Assembly (NCBI GenBank): GCA_009773735.1
Contig: WSYG01000010.1
Coordinates: 1-64,000 of the forward strand
Reading direction: 5' to 3'
Source: Erysipelotrichaceae bacterium
GTDB lineage: Bacteria > Bacillota_I > Bacilli_A > Erysipelotrichales > Erysipelotrichaceae
Length of the DNA stretch: 64,000 nt
Under the pieces are notes generated by a model. That model ran no database searches. It had not been told where the DNA came from and saw nothing but the letters and a program-made list of their open reading frames with translations. Made by a program: the position numbers and the translations under genes. Positions 1 through 10,386 of the stretch are shown piece by piece (within the stretch, counting starts at the first letter, position 1; every line of letters begins with the position of its first letter).

Positions 1-359
1 GCTTCAGCGATGACCGCAGCTTTTTTAAACTTAGAACATAAGGAACAACGAATCCTACCGTCTGCTGTTTTATTGAGTTCTAAGATCTTTGCGACACTCG
101 ATTCAACTTGAAAAATATCGATTCCTAAATCCTTAAAATAATTTTGAACTGGATCAAATGAATCTCCATTAAAACCCAATTTAATATGAATACCCAAGAC
201 AGTAAATTGTTTACCGGATTTGATTTTGTATTTATTTAGGGCATAAAGTAAAAGGGTAGAATCTTTTCCACCACTGATACCAACACCGATCACATCGCCG
301 TTTTCAATCATGTCATAATCGTAGTCAGCATGTGAGATCTTTTGCAGAAGGAGTTTCAT
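1..359 (-). CDS. PP-loop ATPase, TtcA/TilS-type tRNA modification enzyme (partial, C-terminus outside window)
   Basis: Minus-strand translation MKLLLQKISHADYDYDMIENGDVIGVGISGGKDSTLLLYAL... has the SGGKDS PP-loop and a CxxC (RCSLC); runs off the left edge. Confidence 0.75.
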   Translation of the reverse strand, partial: MKLLLQKISHADYDYDMIENGDVIGVGISGGKDSTLLLYALNKYKIKSGKQFTVLGIHIKLGFNGDSFDPVQNYFKDLGIDIFQVESSVAKILELNKTADGRIRCSLCSKFKKAAVIAE

Positions 360-401
360 AGTACCTATAATCTTATCATAGAATCGTGTATAATAAGTCC
401 G

Positions 402-1247
402 ATGTCACAAAATGGAATCTTACTGGTCTATAAGGAAAAAGGTTTAACTTCCTTCGACCTAGTAAATCGCATAAAACGGAGTTTGAAACTTGAAAAAGTC
501 GGACATACAGGTACTTTAGATCCAAATGCTGAAGGTTTAATGCTGGTTTTATTTAATAATACAACCAAAGCAAATCAGTTCTTGGTTCATGATACGAAGG
601 AATATATCGCTTCATTAAGATTAGGAAGTAAAACAGACACTAAAGATATTTGGGGAACTGTTCTTGAAAATCAAGATTTTGCTATGCCTTCGAATGAAAC
701 GATCTTAGCTGTTTTTAGTCAATTCATGGGTGAACAAGAACAAACCGTACCGATGGTTTCAGCAGTTAGAGTCAATGGCAAACGTTTGCATGAATATCAT
801 CGTGAAGGCATAGAAGTCATCGTTCCAAAAAGATTGATTGAGATTTTTGAACTAGAACTTATCAAAGTCGATCAAGACATAACATTTAGAGTCGTCTGCG
901 GAAGTGGGACCTATATTCGTTCTTTGTGTGAAGATTTGGCGGTAGAATTTGGTACAGTGGGTTGTATGTCTAGTTTGATACGTACCAAAGTTGGTTCATT
1001 TGAATTGAAAGATGCGGTTAAGATAGATCAGATTATTGCAGGAAATTATACTTTAATTCCACTTAAAGATGGTTTACCTTATAAAAAGGTGCATGTCGAT
1101 AACGTGACGGATATCAAAAATGGTAAAATACTGTCGTTAGAACACGATGAAGATTTTTTAACGATTATGCATGAAGATGAAGTTTTGGCTGTTTACAGTT
1201 GGAACGAAAAGAAGGATGCTTATACAAGTGTGAGAGGTTTATGGTAA
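402..1247 (+). CDS. truB: tRNA pseudouridine(55) synthase TruB
   Basis: GILLVYKEKGLTSFDLVNRIKR...KVGHTGTLDPNAEGLM motif; likely start is the internal Met at 402; followed by ribF. Confidence 0.93.
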   Translation: MSQNGILLVYKEKGLTSFDLVNRIKRSLKLEKVGHTGTLDPNAEGLMLVLFNNTTKANQFLVHDTKEYIASLRLGSKTDTKDIWGTVLENQDFAMPSNETILAVFSQFMGEQEQTVPMVSAVRVNGKRLHEYHREGIEVIVPKRLIEIFELELIKVDQDITFRVVCGSGTYIRSLCEDLAVEFGTVGCMSSLIRTKVGSFELKDAVKIDQIIAGNYTLIPLKDGLPYKKVHVDNVTDIKNGKILSLEHDEDFLTIMHEDEVLAVYSWNEKKDAYTSVRGLW

Positions 1248-2168
1248 ATGAAAGAATACGTAATAACAACTGAAAAAGACAGCATCAAAGAACAGAAAAT
1301 CGTAGGATGCATCGGTTATTTTGATGGTTTTCATATTGGACACCAAACTTTGTTTAATAAAACATTGGCGATTGCCAAACAGAAAAATCTTAAAAGTGCC
1401 TTGATCACTTTTGATCCAGATCCTTGGGTCATCCTTAAGGGACTTCATAACATACAACATGTGACAACGTTAAATGACCGCAGAAAATTAGCTGAAGTGA
1501 AAGGTTTTGACATCTGGATCACCTTACAGTTTGATGTTTCCATGGCAAAACTAAATCCTAATGCCTTTTTAGATTTATTACATAGAAACAATATTGACCA
1601 TTTGGTATGTGGTTATGATTTTAAATTTGGAGACAAAGGGGCAGGGGATATCAACACTTTAAAGAATCAAACTGTGATCTCAAGTAGTATCATGGAAGAA
1701 TTTGATTACTTGGATGAAAAAGTGTCAACCACTCGAATCATTGATGCGATCAAAGCAGGCGATATGATTTTGGTTAAGAAGTTAATGGGTAGACCGTATA
1801 AAGTCACTGGCATCGTTGTTCATGGGAAACGCATTGGCACACAAATCGGTTTTCCAACCGCAAATTTAAAAGTCGATCAGGAATATGTCATTCCTCGTGT
1901 CGGCGTCTATGCAGGATATGCTGCTGTAGATGGGATAAAATATCCAGCAATGATTGCGGTAGGGTATAATCCTACCGTTAAAGATGATGATTTAATATCG
2001 ATTGAAGCCCACCTTTTTGATTATGCCAATAATCTTTATGGGAAAGAGATGGAATACTATTTTATCGATTATCTTCGCTCAGAAATGAAATTTGCAGATT
2101 TACAAGGCTTGATCACCCAACTAAAGATTGATGATATGAATGCCCGCAAAATAGTTAAGAAACTTTAG
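1248..2168 (+). CDS. ribF: Bifunctional riboflavin kinase/FAD synthetase
   Basis: GYFDGFHIGHQTLF and GRPYKVTGIVVHGKRIGTQIGFPTANL motifs; truB-ribF synteny. Confidence 0.93.
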   Translation: MKEYVITTEKDSIKEQKIVGCIGYFDGFHIGHQTLFNKTLAIAKQKNLKSALITFDPDPWVILKGLHNIQHVTTLNDRRKLAEVKGFDIWITLQFDVSMAKLNPNAFLDLLHRNNIDHLVCGYDFKFGDKGAGDINTLKNQTVISSSIMEEFDYLDEKVSTTRIIDAIKAGDMILVKKLMGRPYKVTGIVVHGKRIGTQIGFPTANLKVDQEYVIPRVGVYAGYAAVDGIKYPAMIAVGYNPTVKDDDLISIEAHLFDYANNLYGKEMEYYFIDYLRSEMKFADLQGLITQLKIDDMNARKIVKKL

Positions 2169-2239
2169 TAATGTAAATAATTGTAAAATAGTGAAAATAA
2201 TTCTTGCATTTACATTAAAACAACTTATAATAAGTCCCA

Positions 2240-2457
2240 TAAGCTACGAAAAAGAGTAGTACTTAAGATTCTGCAACCCAGCGACTTGCGTTTGATGGAA
2301 GGCAAGATGCGTGACTTAAGGAACGTACTTTGGAGCTGATCTTCACTAAAAGAAGATCCGTAAATCTGCGTTAAAGTGTTGAGTTGCCAAACTTTGTTTG
2401 GAAATAAGGTGGTACCGCGATCATACGTCCTTTGTTAAATACAAGGACGTTTTTTTA
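2240..2457 (+). promoter_or_regulatory. T-box riboswitch, predicted tRNA-Arg responsive (specifier CGU at 2324-2326)
   Basis: Stem I with AGTA/GAA loop-E-like motif and GAA-CGT-A specifier context; T-box AAGGTGGTACCGCG at 2406-2419; terminator hairpin and T-run at 2425-2456; upstream of amino-acid ABC transporter. Confidence 0.88.
2425..2456 (+). terminator. T-box leader terminator
   Basis: ACGTCCTTTGT-taaat-ACAAGGACGT followed by TTTTTT. Confidence 0.85.
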
Positions 2458-2471
2458 TTGAAGGAGGATCT

Positions 2472-3125
2472 ATGAACATTAATTTTGATAAAATCTGGCC
2501 TTATTTGCCTCAATTTGGGCAAGGGGTTCTTGTTACCTTGCAATTGGCAGCACTTTCTGCCATTGGAGGAACTATCTTAGGTTTTGCATTAAGTTTAGGT
2601 GGACGACAAGGTTCACCTGTCAAATGGTTGGTTAAAGGCTTTGTAGATTTTTTCAGAGGGACGCCTTTGTTGATTCAGTTGGCTTTCTTCCATTTCGGGT
2701 TGCCTCAGATCACAGGCTGGATACCAGATCTGATGACCTCGACTTTGATTGTATTTTCCTGTAATTCAGGGGCTTACCTATCGGAAATCTTAAGAGCAGG
2801 CATAGAAAGCATCGACAAGGGTCAAATCGAAGCAGCACATGCATTAGGTGTCAAAAGCTTCGACATCACCATCAACATCATTCTGCCTCAAGCATTACGT
2901 AATGTTTTGCCGGCCATTATGAATGAATTTATTACGCTGGTTAAGGAGACTTCTGTTGTTTCGATCATTGGTTTATCTGATGTCATGCGTAAAACTAGTT
3001 TGATTGCATCTGCGACATATCGCTATTTTGAACCGTATTTGATTACCATGATCATTTACTTGACGCTCAATATCATCTTAAGTTTCATTGGGAAGAAACT
3101 AGAAAAGGCACTGCGCTATGATTAA
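2472..3125 (+). CDS. Amino acid ABC transporter permease (His/Glu/Gln/Arg/opine family)
   Basis: FFRGTPLLIQLAFFHFGLP and EAAHALGVKSFDITINIILPQALRNVLPAIMNEFI motifs. Confidence 0.9.
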   Translation: MNINFDKIWPYLPQFGQGVLVTLQLAALSAIGGTILGFALSLGGRQGSPVKWLVKGFVDFFRGTPLLIQLAFFHFGLPQITGWIPDLMTSTLIVFSCNSGAYLSEILRAGIESIDKGQIEAAHALGVKSFDITINIILPQALRNVLPAIMNEFITLVKETSVVSIIGLSDVMRKTSLIASATYRYFEPYLITMIIYLTLNIILSFIGKKLEKALRYD

Positions 3126-3840
3126 ACTCATCCATGTTTCTAAGAAGTTCAAAGAGACTGTCGTCTTGAAAAATGTATCGATTGAGTTTGAACCCGAAAA
3201 GACGTATGCGATCATTGGTTCTAGTGGAGCAGGTAAAAGCACTTTACTAAGATGCATCAATCTGTTAGAAATTCCAACGACAGGTTCCGTGATTGTAGAT
3301 GACATTGACTTAATTAAAGATAAAGCGAAATTAAGCACAGTGCGAGAAAAAATAGGGATGGTCTTTCAAAACTTCAATCTGTTTGCGCATATGACAGCAT
3401 TACATAACGTGATGTTTGCACTGATCAAAGTCAAAAAGTTAAGCAATGAAGAGGCTCAAATTCAAGCTATCAAGTACTTGACTGAAGTAGGATTACAAAA
3501 TCGACTCAACAACTATCCTCATCAATTATCAGGCGGTGAAAAACAAAGAGTCGCCATTGCAAGAGCATTGGCCATGAAGCCAATTGCGATGTTGTTTGAT
3601 GAACCGACCAGTGCTTTGGATCCAGAAATGACCCAAGAAGTACTCAAAGTCATCAAAAAACTGAATCATATTGGGATGACCAACATCATCGTGACACATG
3701 AGATCAAATTTGCCCAAGAAGTGGCAGACTACATCATCTTCATGGATAACGCTGAAATTTTAGAAGTTACCCCAACTCAATTATTCTTTAGTCAACCAAA
3801 ATCTCAAAGGGCAGCTGAATTTCTGTTCAACATGATCTAA
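3118..3840 (+). CDS. Amino acid ABC transporter ATP-binding protein
   Basis: Walker A GSSGAGKST, signature LSGGEKQRVAIARAL, Walker B AMLFDEPTSALDP. Confidence 0.93.
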   Translation: MIKLIHVSKKFKETVVLKNVSIEFEPEKTYAIIGSSGAGKSTLLRCINLLEIPTTGSVIVDDIDLIKDKAKLSTVREKIGMVFQNFNLFAHMTALHNVMFALIKVKKLSNEEAQIQAIKYLTEVGLQNRLNNYPHQLSGGEKQRVAIARALAMKPIAMLFDEPTSALDPEMTQEVLKVIKKLNHIGMTNIIVTHEIKFAQEVADYIIFMDNAEILEVTPTQLFFSQPKSQRAAEFLFNMI

Positions 3841-3850
3841 AAGGAGAACC

Positions 3851-4612
3851 ATGAAAAAATATCTTATCGTAGCCCTTGTGCTCACAACGCTACTGACTGC
3901 GTGTCAGACCAAGAAAAAAGATGGGCTTAAAGTATTGGTATCAGCTGATTATCCACCTTATGAATCCATTGACGTCAATGGAAAATTTATAGGATTTGAC
4001 ATAGAATTTGGAGAAGCTTTGGCTAAAAGACTTAATGTAACCATTGAATGGGTCGATACATCATTTGATGGAATCATCGGAGCACTTCAAGGCAACACTG
4101 GAGATATGGCCATATCTGGTATGTCGATTACGGCTGAAAGAGAAGAATCTGTGGATTTCTCGATAGCTTATAAAGAAGAATCGGCTTTAGGCGAAACATT
4201 CACTGTCATTTCTTTAGCATCAAAAGGTTATGGTTCGATCAGTGATCTCACGGGTAAAAAAGCATCTGCTCAAATGGGAACTGTTCAAGAATCAGCCTTG
4301 AATATGTTAAAGAGTGAATACAGCTTGATTTTGGATATCCGCAGTAAGTTTGACATCATCGTTCAAGATATCCTTTTAGGTAGAATTGATTTCTTAGTCA
4401 TCGATAAGGCTTCTGGTGATGAATTCTTAGCTCAATATCCTGAATTAGCTGCCTTTACACTTCAACATGCTGGTTTAACGGCCATCAATGGGATGGGTGT
4501 TGCCTTACCTACAGGTTCAGCTTGGGTATCTAAAGTCAATGCTGCCATAGAATCTATGAAAAAAGATGGGAGTTTACAAGCACTAATCGATAAATGGTGG
4601 CCTGCAGAATAG
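3851..4612 (+). CDS. Amino acid ABC transporter substrate-binding lipoprotein
   Basis: Lipobox LLTAC; DYPPYESIDVNGKFIGFDIEFGEALAKRL, SBP_bac_3 pattern. Confidence 0.9.
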   Translation: MKKYLIVALVLTTLLTACQTKKKDGLKVLVSADYPPYESIDVNGKFIGFDIEFGEALAKRLNVTIEWVDTSFDGIIGALQGNTGDMAISGMSITAEREESVDFSIAYKEESALGETFTVISLASKGYGSISDLTGKKASAQMGTVQESALNMLKSEYSLILDIRSKFDIIVQDILLGRIDFLVIDKASGDEFLAQYPELAAFTLQHAGLTAINGMGVALPTGSAWVSKVNAAIESMKKDGSLQALIDKWWPAE

Positions 4613-4668
4613 ACATTTTATAACTTTCATGGTTATGTTATAATGAGTTCAGAGAAAATAGGTAAACC

Positions 4669-4986
4669 ATGATCAAACTCAGCGACAACGAAAACGGCAT
4701 CATCGTTCTAAAAAAGGACGTATTCACTTCCATCGCTTACATAAGCGCTTTGGAAGAAAAGGGAATCTTATTGGATAAAGGAACATTTAAAAAACACGTT
4801 ACCTGTAAAATCCAAGAAGGTAAGGTTTCAGTAGCGATCGACTTGAAGATTCGTTATGGACAAAATGTACAGAAAACATGTACAAATGTTCAAAACCGTG
4901 TCTATAAATCGATTCATGATATGACAGACATCAAATGTGAAGTTGTAGATGTGAATGTAATTGGCTTTAATTTTAGCGCCCAATAG
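4669..4986 (+). CDS. Asp23/Gls24 family envelope stress response protein (YqhY-like)
   Basis: DLKIRYGQNVQKTCTNVQNRVYKSIHDMTDIKCEVVDVNVIGF pattern; located upstream of nusB. Confidence 0.8.
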   Translation: MIKLSDNENGIIVLKKDVFTSIAYISALEEKGILLDKGTFKKHVTCKIQEGKVSVAIDLKIRYGQNVQKTCTNVQNRVYKSIHDMTDIKCEVVDVNVIGFNFSAQ

Positions 4987-5036
4987 GGCGTTTTTTTATG
5001 GATTATGTTAAAATAGACAGGTGAAAGCAGGTAGCT

Positions 5037-5417
5037 ATGATCCGACATAAATTAAGAATCCAATTGGTCACATATCTCTATCAACATTTGTTGCTTGAAA
5101 AATCCATCGCAGCCATTATTGTTGATGAAGGTTTAGAACCGACCACCGAGGATCAAGTCTATCTTTTAAACAACCTCTATAACATTCTGGAAAATAAAGC
5201 AGAATATGTTCAATTCATCACTGAGCATCTTAATCCGGATTGGAAATATGAAAGGCTTTTGGCCATCGACAGAGCTATTTTATTGTGTGCCATCAGTGAG
5301 TATGCAATCGATGAAGCAGCCCGTGCCATCGTCATCAATGAAGCTGTAGAAATCGCTAAAGTGTATTCCAGTGAAGACAGTTATGCTTTTATCAATGGTA
5401 TCTTAGATTGTCTATGA
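5037..5417 (+). CDS. nusB: Transcription antitermination factor NusB
   Basis: LNPDWKYERLLAIDRAILLCAISEY...VINEAVEIAKVYSSEDSYAFINGIL. Confidence 0.9.
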   Translation: MIRHKLRIQLVTYLYQHLLLEKSIAAIIVDEGLEPTTEDQVYLLNNLYNILENKAEYVQFITEHLNPDWKYERLLAIDRAILLCAISEYAIDEAARAIVINEAVEIAKVYSSEDSYAFINGILDCL

Positions 5418-6757
5418 GTCAAAGTGCTTATTCAGTATCAGAATTACTTCAAACCATCAAGTTCAACTTGGAAAGCCAGGCTACTTTTAAGTCATTTTGG
5501 ATAAAAGGGGAGATATCTAATTTTACGGCCCATCGCAGCGGTCATTGGTACTTCACCCTAAAAGATGAAGAGGCTCGGATTTCGTGCATCATGTTTGCCA
5601 ATGCAGCGTTGGGTGTCCATTTTGGTCCCAAAGAAGGGGATAAGGTTTTAGTGAAAGCCTCAGTTACAGTTTATCCACCACAAGGTTCTTTACAGATCAA
5701 TGTATCTGCGATGACACTTGATGGGATTGGTGATCTGTTTCTGCAGTTTGAGAAACTTAAAAAGAAGCTTTTTGAAGAAGGTTTATTTGATCCAAGTCAT
5801 AAAAAACAAATACCAATCTACCCTGAAAGTATCGGTATCATCACCGGCGCTAAAACAGCTGCGTTACAAGACATTCTCAAAACGTTAAATCTAAGATGGC
5901 CAGGCATTAAAACACATGTCTATGAAAGTTTGGTCCAAGGGGAATCGGCTGCCTTACAACTCATCGAACGTCTAAAGTATGCGGATACACAACATCACGA
6001 TGTGTTGATCTTGGCCAGAGGTGGAGGATCCATTGAAGATCTGTGGGGATTCAACGATGAACGCTTAGCGAGAACGATTTATAACTTATCCACACCACTT
6101 GTTTCGGGAATTGGTCATGAAGTCGATGTGACGATTGCAGATTATGTCGCAGATGTCAGGGCCGCAACACCGACTGCTGCTGCACAAGTTGTGATTCGTG
6201 ATTTCCGTGAAGTTAAAAATGAACTCAGTCAAAGCAGACAGATCTTGATAAAACTCATTCATCAAAGATTAAATAAAGCACATTTAGATTTCTCTAATGT
6301 CAGACAGTATTCATTGTGGTCGAATCCAGAATTATTAACCCAAGATTTAAACATTCATCTGACGATGATGACTCAAGGCTTATTCAATTATGCATCGAAG
6401 ATGAAAACCCATGAGAACCGTTTAAAGGCACTTAATGAGGCCTTAAGGTTTGCTGCACTTCAATCTATCAGAACAAAAGAAAGCCTCTTAAATAGCCTTA
6501 AACACAATGTGTTGTCATCCTTGAAGTCAACCATGACTTATAAAATGACCTCATTTTCTCAAAGTGTGGGCTTACTCAATGCGTATTCACCATTAAATGT
6601 CATACAACGAGGATATTCAATCACTTCTAAAGACGGACTCATCATCCGTTCGATTCAAGAAGTCAATATAAATGATGATTTAAATATTCGAATCAAAGAT
6701 GGGGAAATCCGTACTGTGGTAACCCAAAAGGAGTCCTATGGAAAAGAAAAACTTTGA
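5414..6757 (+). CDS. xseA: Exodeoxyribonuclease VII large subunit
   Basis: SNFTAHRSGHWYFTLKDEEARISCIMF, RGGGSIEDLWGFNDE, GIGHEVDVTIADYVADVRAATPTAAAQ; ATGA overlap with nusB. Confidence 0.95.
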   Translation: MSQSAYSVSELLQTIKFNLESQATFKSFWIKGEISNFTAHRSGHWYFTLKDEEARISCIMFANAALGVHFGPKEGDKVLVKASVTVYPPQGSLQINVSAMTLDGIGDLFLQFEKLKKKLFEEGLFDPSHKKQIPIYPESIGIITGAKTAALQDILKTLNLRWPGIKTHVYESLVQGESAALQLIERLKYADTQHHDVLILARGGGSIEDLWGFNDERLARTIYNLSTPLVSGIGHEVDVTIADYVADVRAATPTAAAQVVIRDFREVKNELSQSRQILIKLIHQRLNKAHLDFSNVRQYSLWSNPELLTQDLNIHLTMMTQGLFNYASKMKTHENRLKALNEALRFAALQSIRTKESLLNSLKHNVLSSLKSTMTYKMTSFSQSVGLLNAYSPLNVIQRGYSITSKDGLIIRSIQEVNINDDLNIRIKDGEIRTVVTQKESYGKEKL

Positions 6758-6947
6758 AGCTTCAATGAAGAGATTAAATGAAATCGTGACGGCTCTAGAA
6801 AAAAATGAGTCCAGTCTTGAACAATCCATTTCCTTATTTGAAGAAGGATTGGCACTGGTCAAAGAATGCGATCTTCAATTAAAAGGCTTTGAGCAAAAAG
6901 TCCAGGAATTAATGAAAACCTATGGCAATTCCAGTAACGCAGAATAA
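6738..6947 (+). CDS. xseB: Exodeoxyribonuclease VII small subunit
   Basis: FEASMKRLNEIVTALEKNESSLEQSISLFEEGLALVKECD. Confidence 0.93.
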   Translation: MEKKNFEASMKRLNEIVTALEKNESSLEQSISLFEEGLALVKECDLQLKGFEQKVQELMKTYGNSSNAE

Positions 6948-7773
6948 CTTAGAGCGCTTTGAAGAAACGCTTGACAGTTTGACCAAAGATTTACCGCTCA
7001 GCAAAGTCAAAGCCGCATTGAGATATGCGCTTTTAGGTGCTGGTAAACGAATTCGACCACAATTGATATTTAGTCTTTTATCTACTGTTAATGAAGATGA
7101 TTTGAAAATTGCGGCTGCCCTTGAGATGATCCATACCTATTCTTTGATCCATGATGATCTGCCTGCGATGGATAATGATGATCTCAGACGAGGAAAACCA
7201 ACCGTACATAAAGCTTTTGATGAAGCCATTGCGATCTTAGCTGGCGATACTTTATTGAATCTTGCGTATGAAACTGTTCTAGACACAAAACTAGATGAAC
7301 ACAAAAAATTGCTTTGTTTACGAATTCTAACTAGAAATGCGGGAATCTATGGCATGATCTTAGGTCAAGACCAAGACATGTATCCAGAGAACACATTAGA
7401 TACAACCATCAAAACAATGTATTTAAATAAAACAGGTAAACTATTGGGATGTGCATTGGCTTTAGGTTGTGTGCTTTCTAATCGCTTTGAACTGATTAAA
7501 TCCTTTCAAGAGATTGGTGAAAACCTAGGGGTTATGTTTCAGATCCAAGATGATCTACTAGAAGTAAACGGAGATCTTAATCAGATCGGTAAATCAAAAG
7601 ACAGTGATCTTAAAAATGACAAAAAAACATATGTTGTGGTGGCGGGAATTGATGAGGCAAAATCACAACTTGAACATTTGTCTACTGAAATAAAATATCA
7701 AATCAACACTAAACTGGATCAACCTCAATCATTACTGTCACTTATTGATCTTATAAAGAATCGAACCCATTAA
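6922..7773 (+). CDS. ispA: Polyprenyl (farnesyl/geranylgeranyl) diphosphate synthase
   Basis: GAGKRIRPQL, DDLPAMDNDDLRRG and FQIQDDLLEVNGD motifs; xseB-ispA synteny. Confidence 0.92.
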   Translation: MAIPVTQNNLERFEETLDSLTKDLPLSKVKAALRYALLGAGKRIRPQLIFSLLSTVNEDDLKIAAALEMIHTYSLIHDDLPAMDNDDLRRGKPTVHKAFDEAIAILAGDTLLNLAYETVLDTKLDEHKKLLCLRILTRNAGIYGMILGQDQDMYPENTLDTTIKTMYLNKTGKLLGCALALGCVLSNRFELIKSFQEIGENLGVMFQIQDDLLEVNGDLNQIGKSKDSDLKNDKKTYVVVAGIDEAKSQLEHLSTEIKYQINTKLDQPQSLLSLIDLIKNRTH

Positions 7774-7839
7774 GAATATTGTCACTTCGAGCAGAATTCA
7801 TCAGGAAACTAACACTTTAATGTATAATCTAAGGTAGAC

Positions 7840-9498
7840 ATGATCCAAAAACTAACCATAAAGAATTTTATCCTTATCAATGAAGTCAGCTTAGATTTTA
7901 AGTCAGGTTTTAGTGTATTTACTGGAGAAACTGGCGCTGGAAAATCGATTTTGATTGATGCGATCGGGATTTTACTAGGTGATCGTTTTCTAAGTGATGC
8001 AGTTGGTAATGATGGATCAAAATCCAGCATAGAAGGCGTTTTTAAGGTCCAACGCGAGTCGATACAAACATGGTTGGACGACCGTGGCTTTAACTCTAAA
8101 TCATTGGTTACGATCCTTAGAGAGTGTGATAAAGAAGGGAAGTCCTCATCAAAACTCAATGGGCAACCCATTACAGTTGGAGCTTTAAAAGAACTTGGAT
8201 CGTTGATGATCGATATCCATAATCAGCATGATACTCAATACTTATTAAATGTTAAATATCATTTGGGACTTTTAGATCGTTTTGTTAATGAGAAGCAGAT
8301 GTTAAATGAATTAAAACTATCTTATCAACACTATGATCATATTCGAAAAGACATTCTCAATAAAAAATCAAGCTCATTGAATACAGATGATTTGGAATTT
8401 TTAAGCTTTCAAATCAATGAAATCGAAGCAGCAAATTTAATTGTAGGTGAAGAACAAGAACTTGAACAAAAACATAAAGAAATGATGGCTTTTGAGAAAA
8501 TAGCCACCCATTTAGGTCAAGCTTTAACGCTTTTGGATGAAACGGATGGGGTCAGTGAAAAGCTATACGAAGCCATACGTGAACTTAAAGTCATTTCGGA
8601 AAGCGATCGCATCATTGAAACGACCAATTCGATCCAATCGTTATATTATGAGTTAACCGATAAGATCGCAGATCTTAATCAAAGCAAGGGTTTGTTGAGT
8701 TTTAATGAAGAAGATGTCAACGCCATTCAAGAACGCTTATTTTTGATCAGCAAAATGAGAAAGAAATATGGTAGTTCAATCAAAGATATTTTAAATAAGA
8801 AACATGAACTTGAAGATCGGGTAGCATTAATCAACAATCGTGATGAAATCTTGGCTAAACTCGAAAAAGAAGCCAATGAAGCTTACCTGAAATACAAACT
8901 TTTGGCTGATCAGGTTAGTGTTTTACGTCAAAGCAAAGCGAAAGAACTTGAAAGCTTGGTCCTCAGAGAATGTGTCGATCTTTACCTTGAAAAAGCCCAA
9001 TTTAAGATTATTTTTAATACCGGAAATGATACAACCCTTGGTTATGATGAGGTTGAGTTCTTAGTCTCCATGAATCCTGGAGAAATATTGAGACCTTTAA
9101 TCAAAGTAGCAAGCGGAGGGGAATTATCACGCTTAATGTTAGGCTTGAAAGTCATATTTAATGATCTTCAACAAATCGACACGGTTATTTTTGATGAGAT
9201 CGATTCAGGCGTTTCTGGCAGAATCGCAACTGCGATTGGTCAAAAGATGCATAAAATCGCTAAAGCATCACAAGTTTTCTCTGTGACCCATTTAGGACAG
9301 GTCGCTGCGTGTGCATCACAACACTATTTGGTTTCTAAGGACCAAGGATTAGTATCTACGTCAACCACAATTTCTCTCTTGAATTATGATCAACGTATTC
9401 ATGAGCTTAGTTTGATTTCAACCGGGACTGCATCAGATCATTCAAAGAATGCAGCCAAAGAATTGCTGGATACCATACAAGCACAAGTGAGTGGATAA
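7840..9498 (+). CDS. recN: DNA repair protein RecN
   Basis: GETGAGKSILIDAIGILLGDR; ASGGELSRLMLGLK; FDEIDSGVSG. Confidence 0.95.
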   Translation: MIQKLTIKNFILINEVSLDFKSGFSVFTGETGAGKSILIDAIGILLGDRFLSDAVGNDGSKSSIEGVFKVQRESIQTWLDDRGFNSKSLVTILRECDKEGKSSSKLNGQPITVGALKELGSLMIDIHNQHDTQYLLNVKYHLGLLDRFVNEKQMLNELKLSYQHYDHIRKDILNKKSSSLNTDDLEFLSFQINEIEAANLIVGEEQELEQKHKEMMAFEKIATHLGQALTLLDETDGVSEKLYEAIRELKVISESDRIIETTNSIQSLYYELTDKIADLNQSKGLLSFNEEDVNAIQERLFLISKMRKKYGSSIKDILNKKHELEDRVALINNRDEILAKLEKEANEAYLKYKLLADQVSVLRQSKAKELESLVLRECVDLYLEKAQFKIIFNTGNDTTLGYDEVEFLVSMNPGEILRPLIKVASGGELSRLMLGLKVIFNDLQQIDTVIFDEIDSGVSGRIATAIGQKMHKIAKASQVFSVTHLGQVAACASQHYLVSKDQGLVSTSTTISLLNYDQRIHELSLISTGTASDHSKNAAKELLDTIQAQVSG

Positions 9499-10385
9499 TG
9501 AACTGGGAAACTGCCATCAGTCAGTATATTGATCATTTGACATATGTTGAACGTAAGGCAAAACTAACACAGGCTTCCTATTTAAGCGATTTAAAGCAAG
9601 TTCAACACTATTTTGATAGTTTAGGTGTTGAATTTGATCATGTCGATACAGAAGCAATAAATCGGTTTATAGAGTCTGAAACTCGACTTAAAAGCAATGC
9701 ATCAATGCTTAGAATGATCTCAAGCATCAAAGGTCTTTTTCATTTTCAATCACGACTTGATGAAAAAAGACATGATCCTACAGTGACGATGATCACCATC
9801 AAAAAAACAAGACGTTATCCTAAAACGGTAAGTACAAAGGAAATTGATCAATTATTAGAAAGTAAAGAGGGTGGTCATTTAGATTTAGAGTTGACCATGA
9901 TTGATCTATTATATTCATGTGGGTTAAGAGTGACTGAATTGGTAACCTTAAAACTAAACCAAGTCTATTTGGATGATGGTTTTTTGCGAATCTTAGGTAA
10001 AGGCAATAAAGAGAGAATGTTACCGATGGGGAAGTTGACAGTATCCAATCTTCGTCACTATATCACCACGACCAGATCTATTTGGATCAAGAATAAGACA
10101 GAAAATGTGTTTATTACCCCAAAAGGAAAACCAGTAAGTCGTCAATATGTCTATACGATGTTGGTTGCTAAAGAAAAAGCATTAGGTTTAGCTCATCATA
10201 TTAGTCCTCATAAATTGAGACATAGTTTTGCGACCTCACTTTTAAACGGTGGGGCAGATTTACGTGTTGTCCAAGAATTATTGGGTCACTCTGATATATC
10301 AACGACTCAAATCTATACACATATCGAAGAAAATAGATTAAAATCGGCTTATGATAAGATTCATCCCAAAAGAAAAGGAGATTAA
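9498..10385 (+). CDS. xerD: Tyrosine recombinase XerD-type
   Basis: [54 protein letters not shown]; followed by deoB as in Bacillus. Confidence 0.88.
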   Translation: MNWETAISQYIDHLTYVERKAKLTQASYLSDLKQVQHYFDSLGVEFDHVDTEAINRFIESETRLKSNASMLRMISSIKGLFHFQSRLDEKRHDPTVTMITIKKTRRYPKTVSTKEIDQLLESKEGGHLDLELTMIDLLYSCGLRVTELVTLKLNQVYLDDGFLRILGKGNKERMLPMGKLTVSNLRHYITTTRSIWIKNKTENVFITPKGKPVSRQYVYTMLVAKEKALGLAHHISPHKLRHSFATSLLNGGADLRVVQELLGHSDISTTQIYTHIEENRLKSAYDKIHPKRKGD

Positions 10386-10386
10386 T

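Noticed and set aside
7809-8171. 120-aa minus-strand ORF
   Set aside because: Antisense to the conserved ATPase N-terminus of recN; composition typical of a frame shadow.
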